DNA of 27,540 bases from CAZBWS01 sp964495705. Its GTDB lineage: Bacteria > Pseudomonadota > Gammaproteobacteria > HTCC5015. Shown here piece after piece: positions 7,502 to 15,908 of this stretch; the stretch's first letter is position 1; each line of letters starts with the position of its first letter. The notes below the pieces were generated by a model. That model saw only the letters and a list, made by a program, of their open reading frames with translations. It ran no database searches and was not told the DNA's origin. The DNA is taken from the NCBI GenBank assembly GCA_964495705.1, contig CAZBWS010000024.1, forward strand, positions 1 through 27,540, in the 5' to 3' direction. Made by a program: the position numbers and the translations under genes.

Positions 7502-9004
7502 TTAACAGCCAATAACCCCATTCCAACAGTTGACGATTTGGTTTTGGTTTACGCCTAAATCTTGCCCGCCTAAGCTTATACCGATGGGAGCTACATTGTT
7601 GTTGTTAAAGGGTATTGGGCCAATATCGGTTGGTATAGTATTGCCACTTAGAGCATCTCCGATAGGTACTCCAATACGCTGCTGGATAAATAGTGCGTCA
7701 TTGGTGCGGTCTATTATTTGAGCTAGCGAGTCTGTTGGAATTTCGACTCCCGTCACATCTACGCTGCCAAGTTCTACGGGGTTGCTAACTGATAGCCACC
7801 AACCTGCTTGTGCTACATCATTAGTTGTTTGGTCAAGGTCAGAAAAGCTACCAGGGCTGTTTCGCCATTTAAGGGCTTGATTCTGAGCTGAAAGATAAAA
7901 GCCATTGCCATCTAACTCAACTCTATGGATAGACTTTAAGCTTTGATCAATAGTGGATATAGCCTGCAAAGAATTACCAGGTGTGCCGAGCTCACCTGTA
8001 GATAAAATGTCGACTTCTAGTGATCCAAAATTAATGCCAAGAAACCTTATTTCTGCATCACCTCCACCCGTTAACTCAAAGGGCACTGCTGGTAAATTTA
8101 GAACATCAGAAACTAAGTTTGTATTAGTGATGGGGACACCGTCGTTAGTGTTGATGGTGATGCCGTCTTGTACTAGTGTTATCGGGTTGGTGCTAGTGCC
8201 TAGACTTACAGATGGGAACTTGAGCAGTACATCGTTCACTATGTCTACTGTGATATTGATGTCTCCACCGGCTGGGTTTGCGCCAGTACTAGGAACTGAA
8301 CACCCACTGCCAAAAATAACTACGCAGGCAAAGGCTGTAACAGCAAATGGGCCTGTACGCCCTGCCAGTCCATCGGTTATCGCTGTGGCAGTGCCACCAC
8401 CGGAATCTAGTGTTTGAATAGTGCCAGTGAGTGGTGCAGTCTGCATAAATCCACGAAATTGATTGATGCCTGATTGACAGGTGCTGGGATTGGAGCTGCA
8501 GTTGTTGGAGTTATCTGACTGGGGAACGGGTAGAGGGTTTCCAAGATCATCAGTGCGTCGCCCAAAGGATAAAAAACCGTCCATGCTGTCAGCGCCAACT
8601 CTGACGCCGATGATTTCGCGGTTACGCGCTGTTGAGTTATCAATGCTACCCGCAAAAGCAAATTCTACAAAAGGGTTGGTTAGTGTTGCTGAAGATAGGT
8701 TTCCATCGCTAATACCTGCACCGTCACCACTTAGAGAAAAATCCTCAATATCAATTTGTGAGACACCACTTGAATCGAATAGTTGTAATCTATCCACGTT
8801 CATATTTGTCTCTATAGTTCCATTTAATTTAACTTGATAGAAGTTATTATTCTCGAAATCAAAGCGGTCTATGTTGATAAGGCTTACTTGACCAGTTATT
8901 TCGCTAAGTTCACTTTCATCCATGGGCTCAAGTGCTGTATAGCCAGGCTGTATATGGATAAAGGAGAAAATGAATACACTGCATTTAGTTATCTGTTTGA
9001 TCAT
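7502..9004 (-). CDS. Secreted/surface protein with N-terminal LSEITGQ motif (DUF6160/FilA-like), unknown function
   Basis: 500 aa from the ATG at 9004; a TTG five codons upstream is less likely. A basic start (MIKQITK), a hydrophobic stretch and YTA at residues 22-24 form a signal peptide. It is followed by MDESELSEITGQV, a motif I know right after the signal peptide in a family of secreted gammaproteobacterial proteins (DUF6160, FilA-like). The mature part is rich in Gly, Asn, Asp, Ser and Thr with alternating hydrophobics, suggesting an extended beta-rich fold. The six mature cysteines lie in three close pairs (C169/C176, C227/C235, C493/C500), consistent with disulfides outside the cytoplasm. 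No enzyme motif is visible. No Shine-Dalgarno precedes the ATG. It is divergent from the diguanylate cyclase across a 254-bp spacer and is probably a single gene. Confidence 0.7.
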   Translation of the reverse strand: MIKQITKCSVFIFSFIHIQPGYTALEPMDESELSEITGQVSLINIDRFDFENNNFYQVKLNGTIETNMNVDRLQLFDSSGVSQIDIEDFSLSGDGAGISDGNLSSATLTNPFVEFAFAGSIDNSTARNREIIGVRVGADSMDGFLSFGRRTDDLGNPLPVPQSDNSNNCSSNPSTCQSGINQFRGFMQTAPLTGTIQTLDSGGGTATAITDGLAGRTGPFAVTAFACVVIFGSGCSVPSTGANPAGGDINITVDIVNDVLLKFPSVSLGTSTNPITLVQDGITINTNDGVPITNTNLVSDVLNLPAVPFELTGGGDAEIRFLGINFGSLEVDILSTGELGTPGNSLQAISTIDQSLKSIHRVELDGNGFYLSAQNQALKWRNSPGSFSDLDQTTNDVAQAGWWLSVSNPVELGSVDVTGVEIPTDSLAQIIDRTNDALFIQQRIGVPIGDALSGNTIPTDIGPIPFNNNNVAPIGISLGGQDLGVNQNQIVNCWNGVIGC

Positions 9005-9258
9005 ATTTAATGGGGCCAAAGCCAGCCTTTCGCGAGGATACCGCTCGAGTTAAGTCGTATGGCGCACTGTTTAAAGTGATTAATGGTCACTTAATTAAAG
9101 CGCTTGGTTTAGGTGGGGTCAATGCTCAATATGAGGTTGTGTCGCATTTTGTTGATTTTTTGGTGGATAAACATAATTAACAGACATATTTGGTAGATGA
9201 GGGTAAATATGTTTTACTCTGGTAAGAGGCTTAATATAAAAATACTGATGGGGCATAA
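9005..9258. other. Divergent spacer between secreted-protein gene and diguanylate cyclase
   Basis: 254 bp that must contain the promoters of two divergent genes. The right half is AT-rich, and TAATAT at about 9232-9237 is a possible -10 for the cyclase. The left half is occupied by the 56-codon frame at 9010-9180. No strong inverted repeat or terminator was seen. Confidence 0.4.
9010..9180 (+). pseudogene. 56-codon open frame, possible C-terminal remnant of a lost gene
   Basis: An ATG frame at 9010 runs to TAA at 9180 and encodes 56 aa beginning MGPKPAFREDTARVKSYGAL and ending HFVDFLVDKHN. The codon mix and amphipathic helical look resemble real coding sequence rather than noise. There is no ribosome-binding site, an in-frame stop lies just upstream (8998-9000), and the frame abuts the divergent start of the secreted protein gene. 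I do not recognise the family. It may be a gene remnant, an unrecognised small protein, or chance. Confidence 0.3.
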
Positions 9259-10488
9259 GTGGCTAACGAAGAGCCGTACGCTGATTTAATTTCTGATGAG
9301 ATCAAAAAACTAGAGGCCGTGGACCAGCGCGGAGGTTTACGTTTGCGTTTCTCAGCCCAGTTGGAACGTCAATTCCAAATTTATTACGCCAAAATATTTA
9401 GTAATTATCGTCGCGCCAGTATGATGATCGCTTTGTTAGTGATTGGTGCGGTGGGCTTTTTGGATATCATCGTATTTGGTGAGCATTGGCGTACTATTGC
9501 TATGGTGCGTTATGGTTTAGGTTTGCCTTTTGTGCTGATAGTGGCGTTAATTATTTTTAGCAAGCACTATGAACGTCTGCAGCAAGAAATTGTGACCCAT
9601 TGTTGCTTATTTATTTCTTTTATGGCGACTACGTTGCTGTTGCTAGGCCCAGATAGTGCATTCCCCCTATACTTATCAGCTTATTTACTGCTTGCTCTTT
9701 TTGCTGGAACCATTGCTCGTCTAGCGTTTAAGCGGGCTGCGGTGGTTATGTTGTTAACTAGCCTGAGCTTTAATATATTGATCACTTGCTTTCGGCCGCA
9801 GCCTTTAGATGTGATAGCAAGCTATAACGCTTACTTCACTTGTTGTGTGTTTATGGCTTTGGCAGCTAACTATTATATGGAGATGTCTATACGTCGAGAA
9901 TTTGTGCAGCAAAAGATGATCAACCTGGAGCGCAGTCAACTTAAAAAGCTAAATGCGAAACTGCAGCATATGGCGACGATAGACCCTCTTACTAGGGTGG
10001 ATAACCGTAGGAAGATGGAAAATAACCTTGATGCAGAATGGCGCCGTGCTGATCGCAATAAAACCCGCCTCAGCTTATTAATGGTGGATATTGATGCCTT
10101 TAAAAAATATAACGATGGTTATGGTCACCAGGCAGGTGATGCTTGCCTAGAAAAGGTCGCACGCTGTATCGCAGGCAGCTTTAAACGCTCAGCTGACTCG
10201 GTGGCACGTTATGGAGGTGAAGAGTTTGTAGTGATATTGCCAGATACAGAGTCGGAGCAAGCGGCGCAGCTAGCTGATGCCCTATGTCATAATGTGCAAG
10301 ATCTAGGTATCAAACATGAATTCTCAGATGCAGCGCGAGAAATCACCCTGAGTATAGGTGTTGCTACTTGCCAGCCTGTTGCGCAGCAGACGCCAGAGTC
10401 TCTCGTTGGCTGGGCGGACGAGGCGCTATATGAGGCTAAAGAGGCAGGCCGAAATTGCTATAAAGTGTATTTTGCAGAAAATACATGA
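9259..10488 (+). CDS. Membrane-bound diguanylate cyclase (GGDEF domain)
   Basis: 409 aa. Residues about 54-207 contain around six hydrophobic segments with short loops, forming an integral membrane sensor with no recognisable named domain. A short helical linker (about 210-238) leads to a GGDEF domain (about 240-405) with DPLTRVDNRR at 242-251, DIDAFKKYND at 277-286 and the active-site GGEEF at 319-323. RSAD at 310-313, five residues before GGEEF, is an intact inhibitory RxxD site. It is therefore probably an active cyclase making c-di-GMP with product feedback. The start is GTG at 9259 behind a weak GGGG site; no in-frame ATG is nearby. In Pseudomonas mtnA occupies this place beside gyrA. 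What the membrane part senses is unknown. Confidence 0.92.
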   Translation: MANEEPYADLISDEIKKLEAVDQRGGLRLRFSAQLERQFQIYYAKIFSNYRRASMMIALLVIGAVGFLDIIVFGEHWRTIAMVRYGLGLPFVLIVALIIFSKHYERLQQEIVTHCCLFISFMATTLLLLGPDSAFPLYLSAYLLLALFAGTIARLAFKRAAVVMLLTSLSFNILITCFRPQPLDVIASYNAYFTCCVFMALAANYYMEMSIRREFVQQKMINLERSQLKKLNAKLQHMATIDPLTRVDNRRKMENNLDAEWRRADRNKTRLSLLMVDIDAFKKYNDGYGHQAGDACLEKVARCIAGSFKRSADSVARYGGEEFVVILPDTESEQAAQLADALCHNVQDLGIKHEFSDAAREITLSIGVATCQPVAQQTPESLVGWADEALYEAKEAGRNCYKVYFAENT

Positions 10489-10651
10489 AACCTAACTTTA
10501 CCATGAGAGGCGTGTTTTAAGCGCTTTTGCAGTCATTCTTAACGTCTTTTATTAAGATTTCTATTCAATTCTCCCTTCTGAGGCTTCCTTAGAGCCCTCC
10601 TGAGCCACTTTTTCTGTATTCTAGTGGGTAGGACGTAGAGCATGTTTGTGC

Positions 10652-10657
10652 TAGAAT
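10652..10657 (+). promoter_or_regulatory. Candidate -10 box (TAGAAT) for gyrA
   Basis: TAGAAT lies 67 nt before the gyrA ATG; the -35 region at 17-bp spacing (TAGGAC) is weak. It is the best promoter-like hexamer in the 236-bp spacer between the cyclase and gyrA. The spacer otherwise shows only AT-rich sequence and an imperfect hairpin near 10577-10600. Confidence 0.35.
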
Positions 10658-10724
10658 TCGCCGCTTATTAAATGTTACCGCTAAATCCAAAATAGGCTGT
10701 AATGGCCAACAACAAGGTACGAAT

Positions 10725-13331
10725 ATGGCTGATTTTGCCAAAGAAATAATTCCAATTAACCTCGAAGACGAGATGCGTCAGTCCTATTTGGACTACGCCA
10801 TGAGTGTTATTGTCGGACGTGCATTGCCAGATGTGCGTGACGGTTTGAAGCCGGTACATCGCCGTGTCCTCTACGCCATGAATGTTCTGGGTAACGACTG
10901 GAATAAGTCTTATAAAAAATCAGCACGTATTGTGGGTGATGTGATCGGTAAGTACCACCCACATGGTGATACGGCGGTTTACGACACGATGGTGCGTATG
11001 GCGCAGGACTTCTCCATGCGCTATATGTTGATCGACGGCCAAGGTAACTTTGGTTCTGTTGATGGGGACTCCCCGGCTGCAATGCGTTATACGGAAGTAC
11101 GTATGGCCAAGCTGGCTCACGAGATGCTAGCTGACCTAGATAAAGAAACCGTTGACTTCGTAGAAAACTACGATGGTTCTGAATCTGAGCCGACAGTATT
11201 ACCTGCACGCGTACCAGCGCTGTTAGTCAACGGCTCCAGCGGTATTGCCGTGGGTATGGCGACCAATATTCCGCCCCATAACCTGAATGAAATTATTGAT
11301 GGCACCGTGGCGTTGATGGACGAGCCAGAGCTCGATGTCGTCGCATTGATGCAACACATTCCTGGTCCAGACTTCCCCACCGCGGGTATCATTAACGGTG
11401 CCCGCGGTATCCGCGAGGCCTATCGCACCGGTCGTGGCAGTATCCGCATGCGCGCCAAGGCGAATATCGAAGTTAACGAGAAGACCAACAAGTCGACCAT
11501 TATCGTTACCGAGCTGCCTTATCAGGTGAACAAGGCGCGCCTACTAGAAAAAATTGCTGCACTGGTGCGCGAGAAGAAAATTGAAGGTATCACCGAGCTG
11601 CGCGACGAGTCTGATAAAGACGGTATGCGCATGGTGATTGAACTGCGCCGCGGTGAAGTGGGGGAGGTTGTGTTGAATAACCTCTACGCACAAACTCAGT
11701 TGCAGTCTTCATTTGGTATTAATATGGTTGCCCTCGATAAGGGACAGCCAAAGCTAATGAATCTAAAGCAGATTCTAGAAGCCTTTATTGCTCACCGCCG
11801 TGAGGTGGTTACACGCCGTACCCTGTTTGACCTGCGTAAAGCCCGTGAACGTACTCACGTGTTGGAAGGTCTTGCTGTTGCTTTGAGTAATATTGACCCA
11901 ATCATTGCATTGATTAAAGCATCCAGTAGTCCTTCCGAAGCTAAGCTGCAGTTGATTTCTCAAACCTGGGGTTCAGGTGTAGTAAGCGGTATGTTGGAAA
12001 AGGCGGGTGCCACAGCAACCCGTCCTGATGATTTGGGTGAAGAATATGGCTTGAAGGAAGATGGTTATCACCTTTCTCCAGTGCAAGCTCAGGCTATCCT
12101 TGATTTACGTCTCCAGAAACTAACAGGTTTAGAGCAAGATAAGATCGTTGAAGAATACGGCAAGCTGTTGGATATTATTTCTGACCTGCTGGATATCCTG
12201 CAAAACCCAGACCGTCTTAAGCAAGTTGTTCGCGATGAGCTGATTGAAATCAAAGAAGGCTATGGCGATGAGCGCCGTACCGAGATTTATCAAGACGCTT
12301 CGGACCTGACCGTCGAAGATTTAATTAACGAAGAAGATGTTGTGGTGACATTATCCCACGAAGGCTACGCTAAGGCGCAGCCATTGTCAGATTACAAGGC
12401 GCAGAAGCGTGGTGGTCGTGGTAAGACCGCAACGAAGATGAAGGACGAAGACTTCATCGACAAGTTATTTGTAGCCTCAACTCACGACACTCTGTTGTTC
12501 TTCTCTAGTAAAGGTAAGGTTTACTGGAAGAAGGTCTACGAGCTACCTATTGGCGGTCGTACCGCGCGTGGTAAGCCGATTGTTAACTTACTGCCATTGG
12601 AAGAAGACGAACGTATCAACGCCGTACTGCCGATTCGCGAATTTGATAAAGACCAGTTTGTGTTTATGGCCACAGAGAACGGTACGGTTAAGCGTACCTC
12701 GCTAGAAGACTTCTCGCGCCCACGGGCCAACGGCATTATCGCCTTGGATATTCGTGAAGGTGATACATTGATTGATGTAGCCCTTACCGACGGTGAGCGC
12801 GACATCATGTTGTTCTCCAACGCAGGTAAAGCCATTCGCTTTAAGGAAGCTGACGTGCGCCAGATGGGCCGTACTGCGGCAGGTGTGCGTGGTATCAAGT
12901 TGCAAGACGACCAGAAGATGGTGGGTCTGATTGTTGTTGAAGACGGTGACATCTTAAGCGTGACTGAAAATGGTTACGGCAAGCGTACCGAGGCGGATGA
13001 ATATCCGACTTATGGTCGTGGTGGCCAGGGTGTTGTCTCTATTAAGACTTCTGATCGCAATGGCGCTGTGGTCGGCGCTGTCCAAGTGGTTGAAGACAAC
13101 GAAATCATGTTGATTTCAGATGGTGGCGTCTTGGTACGTACCCCTGTAGGTGATATCTCGGTGATGAGCCGAAATACCCAGGGTGTTCGCCTAATTCGCT
13201 TGGCAGAAGACGAAAAGCTAGTGGAGCTAGAGCGTATCGCCAACTTAGGTGGCGAGGACGACGATGAGCCTGAAGAAGGTGGCGAGGGCTATAGCGCTGA
13301 GAATGCGGATATGCCAGCAAGCGAAGAATGA
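10725..13331 (+). CDS. gyrA: DNA gyrase subunit A
   Basis: 868 aa, close to E. coli GyrA (875). The breakage-reunion domain is intact, with the catalytic tyrosine Y122 in AAMRYTEVRM. The quinolone-determining region reads HPHGDTAVYD, giving T83 and D87; T83 is the wild-type residue in Pseudomonas, so no resistance change is evident. The C-terminal DNA-wrapping domain has the GyrA box QKRGGRG near residue 560. The tail is strongly acidic (GGEDDDEPEEGGEG), as in gammaproteobacteria. GyrA forms the A2B2 gyrase that introduces negative supercoils; gyrB is not in the window. The ATG follows AAGG with 7-nt spacing. An 8-bp hairpin follows the stop. Confidence 0.99.
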   Translation: MADFAKEIIPINLEDEMRQSYLDYAMSVIVGRALPDVRDGLKPVHRRVLYAMNVLGNDWNKSYKKSARIVGDVIGKYHPHGDTAVYDTMVRMAQDFSMRYMLIDGQGNFGSVDGDSPAAMRYTEVRMAKLAHEMLADLDKETVDFVENYDGSESEPTVLPARVPALLVNGSSGIAVGMATNIPPHNLNEIIDGTVALMDEPELDVVALMQHIPGPDFPTAGIINGARGIREAYRTGRGSIRMRAKANIEVNEKTNKSTIIVTELPYQVNKARLLEKIAALVREKKIEGITELRDESDKDGMRMVIELRRGEVGEVVLNNLYAQTQLQSSFGINMVALDKGQPKLMNLKQILEAFIAHRREVVTRRTLFDLRKARERTHVLEGLAVALSNIDPIIALIKASSSPSEAKLQLISQTWGSGVVSGMLEKAGATATRPDDLGEEYGLKEDGYHLSPVQAQAILDLRLQKLTGLEQDKIVEEYGKLLDIISDLLDILQNPDRLKQVVRDELIEIKEGYGDERRTEIYQDASDLTVEDLINEEDVVVTLSHEGYAKAQPLSDYKAQKRGGRGKTATKMKDEDFIDKLFVASTHDTLLFFSSKGKVYWKKVYELPIGGRTARGKPIVNLLPLEEDERINAVLPIREFDKDQFVFMATENGTVKRTSLEDFSRPRANGIIALDIREGDTLIDVALTDGERDIMLFSNAGKAIRFKEADVRQMGRTAAGVRGIKLQDDQKMVGLIVVEDGDILSVTENGYGKRTEADEYPTYGRGGQGVVSIKTSDRNGAVVGAVQVVEDNEIMLISDGGVLVRTPVGDISVMSRNTQGVRLIRLAEDEKLVELERIANLGGEDDDEPEEGGEGYSAENADMPASEE

Positions 13332-13336
13332 TGGTT

Positions 13337-13356
13337 GAGGCTGCACTGGCAGCCTC
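13337..13356 (+). terminator. Hairpin after gyrA, weak intrinsic terminator or attenuator
   Basis: GAGGCTGC-ACTG-GCAGCCTC is a perfect 8-bp GC-rich stem with a 4-nt loop, starting 5 nt after the gyrA stop. The following sequence is AT-rich (CCTAAATAATTTTAATTTTA) but has no continuous T run. Termination may therefore be partial, allowing some transcription into serC 38 nt downstream. Confidence 0.55.
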
Positions 13357-13394
13357 CCTAAATAATTTTAATTTTAAAATTTGGAGTAATGAAA

Positions 13395-14477
13395 ATGTCT
13401 AGAGTATTTAACTTTAGTGCTGGCCCGGCCATGTTGCCAGAAGCCGTCTTAAAAACGGCTGCTGCAGAAATGACGGATTGGCACGGTACTGGCGCATCTA
13501 TAATGGAAATGAGCCATCGTGGTAAAGAGTTTGTCAGTGTTGCAGCAGACGCTGAGCAAGACCTACGTGATCTGATGCAGATCCCTGATAACTACAAAGT
13601 ATTATTTGTTCAGGGCGGTGCAACGGCCCAGTTCTCAGCTATTCCTATGAACTTGCTACGCGGCAAGACGAGTGCTGATTACATCAACACCGGTGCATGG
13701 TCTAAGAAGGCCATCGCTGAAGCGAAGCGTTTTTGCGATGTAAACGTTGCAGCGACAGGTGAAGCGGATAACTTTATGTCTGTACCACCGCAGAGCGAGT
13801 GGAAGCTAAACCCTGATGCAGCTTACGTTCACTACACGCCTAACGAAACCATCAGCGGCGTAGAGTTCGACTTTATCCCTGACACGGGTGACGTGCCTTT
13901 AGTGGCAGATATGTCTTCGACGATTCTTTCTCGTCCCATCGACGTGAGCAAGTTCGGTTTGATCTACGCAGGCGCACAGAAGAATATCGGCCCAGCGGGT
14001 ATTGCGGTAGTGATTGTGCGTGATGACCTAATTGGCGAGCTAGATGCACGCTCTCCGGGCATCTTTGATTACGCCAAGTTAGCTGACAATGATTCCATGT
14101 TAAACACACCACCAACCTACTCATGGTACTTGGCGGGTCTAGTATTCAAGTGGATTAAAGAGCAGGGCGGTGTTGAAGCGATGGCCAAGCACAACTCAAC
14201 TAAAGCAGCCAAGTTATATGACTATGTTGATAACTCTGATTTTTATGCCAACCCGGTTGCTGTTGGTAGCCGTTCTTGGATGAACGTACCCTTCACGTTG
14301 GCAAATGATGAGCTAGATAAAGCTTTCCTTGAAGGTGCAACGGCGAAAGGCCTAACCACCTTGAAGGGGCATCGCTCGGTAGGCGGCATGCGTGCGAGCA
14401 TCTATAACGCGATGCCTGCTGAAGGCGTTGATGCCTTGATTGCATACATGAAAGAGTTTGCTGCGGCGAATTCATAA
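13395..14477 (+). CDS. serC: Phosphoserine aminotransferase
   Basis: 360 aa class V PLP aminotransferase of the second step of serine synthesis, also active in pyridoxal phosphate synthesis. It starts MSRVFNFSAGPAMLPEAVL and contains GGATAQFSAIP and the PLP lysine K196 in AGAQKNIGPAG. SHRGKEF and GHRSVGGMRAS are further SerC family stretches. An ATG at 13389 is also in frame, but GGAG at 13383-13386 sits only 2 nt from it and 8 nt from the 13395 ATG, so the latter is chosen. It lies 63 nt after gyrA and begins the serine/aromatic block, as in Pseudomonas. Confidence 0.97.
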   Translation: MSRVFNFSAGPAMLPEAVLKTAAAEMTDWHGTGASIMEMSHRGKEFVSVAADAEQDLRDLMQIPDNYKVLFVQGGATAQFSAIPMNLLRGKTSADYINTGAWSKKAIAEAKRFCDVNVAATGEADNFMSVPPQSEWKLNPDAAYVHYTPNETISGVEFDFIPDTGDVPLVADMSSTILSRPIDVSKFGLIYAGAQKNIGPAGIAVVIVRDDLIGELDARSPGIFDYAKLADNDSMLNTPPTYSWYLAGLVFKWIKEQGGVEAMAKHNSTKAAKLYDYVDNSDFYANPVAVGSRSWMNVPFTLANDELDKAFLEGATAKGLTTLKGHRSVGGMRASIYNAMPAEGVDALIAYMKEFAAANS

Positions 14478-14511
14478 TAAATTAGTTACAGAGGTTTTAG
14501 TGAGTAATGCA

Positions 14512-14543
14512 GATAGGCTAGAAAATAGTGTTTTCAGCCTATC
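14512..14543 (+). terminator. Hairpin downstream of serC
   Basis: GATAGGCT (14512-14519) pairs perfectly with AGCCTATC (14536-14543), and inside it GAAA/TTTT adds further pairing after one mismatch. It lies 34 nt after the serC stop. The trailing sequence is AT-rich without a T run, so its strength as a terminator is uncertain. It sits 15 bp before the inverted-repeat element. Confidence 0.4.
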
Positions 14544-14557
14544 CGTATAAATAAAAA

Positions 14558-14658
14558 TGTCATCCTGACCGCAGCGCTAGCGCAGTGGAAGGATCTGGCT
14601 CACTGAAATATCGGTTACCCAGATCCTTCGGCTCCATTGCATTACGCTCAGGATGACA
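14558..14658. repeat. 101-bp nested inverted-repeat element, copy A (MITE/REP-like)
   Basis: The ends TGTCATCCTGA (14558-14568) and TCAGGATGACA (14648-14658) are perfect 11-bp inverted repeats. A second perfect 11-bp pair lies inside: GAAGGATCTGG (14588-14598) and CCAGATCCTTC (14619-14629). The centre is a 20-nt loop. The left arm also contains the palindrome GCGCTAGCGC (14574-14583). There is no coding capacity and no clear target duplication. A diverged second copy lies at 18200-18392. It occupies most of the 228-bp spacer between serC and serA. Confidence 0.85.
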
Positions 14659-14717
14659 CTATTAAGCTCGATATCTCTGCGACAAAACAGTTTTAAATTA
14701 AAATAGTGAGTACTACC

Positions 14718-15884
14718 ATGAACAAGGTTCTAACCTTTAATAACATCGCCGCTGTCGGCCTAGAGCGTCTACCACGTGCAGATTACGAAACATCATCTGA
14801 GATCCAAAACCCGGACGCGATCATCTTGCGTTCACACAAGCTTCACGACTACGAGACGCCTGAGTCTTTGAAGTGTGTTGGCCGTGCTGGCGCTGGCGTT
14901 AACAACGTACCCGTTGAGCGCATGACTAATGAGGGTGTTGTTGTATTTAACGCACCGGGCGCTAACGCCAACGCGGTAAAAGAGTTAGTTATCGTAGGCA
15001 TGTTGCTTGCGGCACGTAATATCTGCCAGGCGTGGGATTACACTAACAACTTGAACGAAGCAGATGATGCCAAGTTGAACGTTGAAGTAGAAGCGGGCAA
15101 GAAGAAGTACGTGGGCTTTGAGCTGCCTGGCAAGACCCTAGCGGTTGTCGGTCTAGGTGCGATTGGTGTGAAAGTGGCTAACGCTGCGGTTGCATTGGGG
15201 ATGAATGTTGTAGGTTACGACCCCGTCATCACGGTTGGTAATGCTTGGAAGCTATCGTCTGAAGTTAGGCAAGCGGCTACGGTTGATGAAGCCTTCCGTG
15301 CAGCAGACTTCGTGACGTTCCACGTTCCCTTGATCGAGCCCACACGCAATATGCTAAACGCTGAGCGTTTAACGCAGATGAAAGACGGCGTTGTTGTATT
15401 GAATCTAGCCCGTGGCGGTATCGTTAACGATACTGACGTACTAGCTGGACTAGAGACGGGCAAAGTTGGCACTTACGTAACTGACTTCCCAAGCAACGAA
15501 GTAAAGACTAACCCAGGCGTTATCGCGCTACCTCACTTGGGCGCTTCTACTGGTGAAGCAGAAGAGAACTGCGCGATCATGGTTGCGGATCAAGTTAAGG
15601 ACTTCCTAGAAAATGGTAATATCCAAAACTCAGTGAACTTCCCTAATGTGGTTTTGCCTCGTGCTGGCGCTCAGCGTTTGTCGATTGCTAATGCTAACCG
15701 CCCCGACATGGTCGGTCAGATTTCTCATATCCTAGGTGATGGCGGCGTAAACATTTGCCACATGGTCAACGAGTCTCGCGGCGATGTGGCTTATACCTTG
15801 GTAGACGTTGAGTCTGAAGTTTCAGCGGATGTTGTTGAGAAGATTCAAGCGATTGATGGCGTACTAAAAGTAAGAACGCTTTAG
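14718..15884 (+). CDS. serA: D-3-phosphoglycerate dehydrogenase (short, ACT-containing type)
   Basis: 388 aa from the ATG at 14718 (MNKVLTFNNIAAVGLERLPR); a GTG at 14706 is in frame but has no ribosome-binding site. NAD-binding motif GLGAIG lies at residues 145-150. The catalytic arginine is R232 (LARGGIVND) and the catalytic histidine H273 (LPHLGAST). A C-terminal ACT domain (about 315-388, HILGDGGVNICHMVNESRGD) suggests serine feedback control. NAPGANANAVKELV is characteristic of the short SerA type. It catalyses the first step of serine synthesis, and SerC the second, so the pair is functionally linked. serA is not found between serC and pheA in Pseudomonas; here it is preceded by the repeat element. 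pheA follows after 24 nt. Confidence 0.96.
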   Translation: MNKVLTFNNIAAVGLERLPRADYETSSEIQNPDAIILRSHKLHDYETPESLKCVGRAGAGVNNVPVERMTNEGVVVFNAPGANANAVKELVIVGMLLAARNICQAWDYTNNLNEADDAKLNVEVEAGKKKYVGFELPGKTLAVVGLGAIGVKVANAAVALGMNVVGYDPVITVGNAWKLSSEVRQAATVDEAFRAADFVTFHVPLIEPTRNMLNAERLTQMKDGVVVLNLARGGIVNDTDVLAGLETGKVGTYVTDFPSNEVKTNPGVIALPHLGASTGEAEENCAIMVADQVKDFLENGNIQNSVNFPNVVLPRAGAQRLSIANANRPDMVGQISHILGDGGVNICHMVNESRGDVAYTLVDVESEVSADVVEKIQAIDGVLKVRTL

Positions 15885-15908
15885 TCGTTCGTTAGCCCAG
15901 GAAAGATA

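Noticed and set aside
10577..10610. Terminator after the diguanylate cyclase (GAGGCT/AGCCCTC)
   Set aside because: The stem needs a bulge and the T run lies more than 10 nt away; too weak to list.
10962..10985. Quinolone-resistance change at GyrA position 83
   Set aside because: Threonine at 83 is the normal residue in Pseudomonas and related bacteria; D87 is also intact.
10807..13320. Antisense open frames of 60-140 codons opposite gyrA
   Set aside because: Low-quality sequence, no ribosome-binding sites, and explained by the codon bias of the strongly conserved gyrA.
13389..13394. SerC start two codons earlier
   Set aside because: The GGAG is only 2 nt from that ATG; the next ATG has an 8-nt spacing and fits the family start MSRVFNFSAGP.
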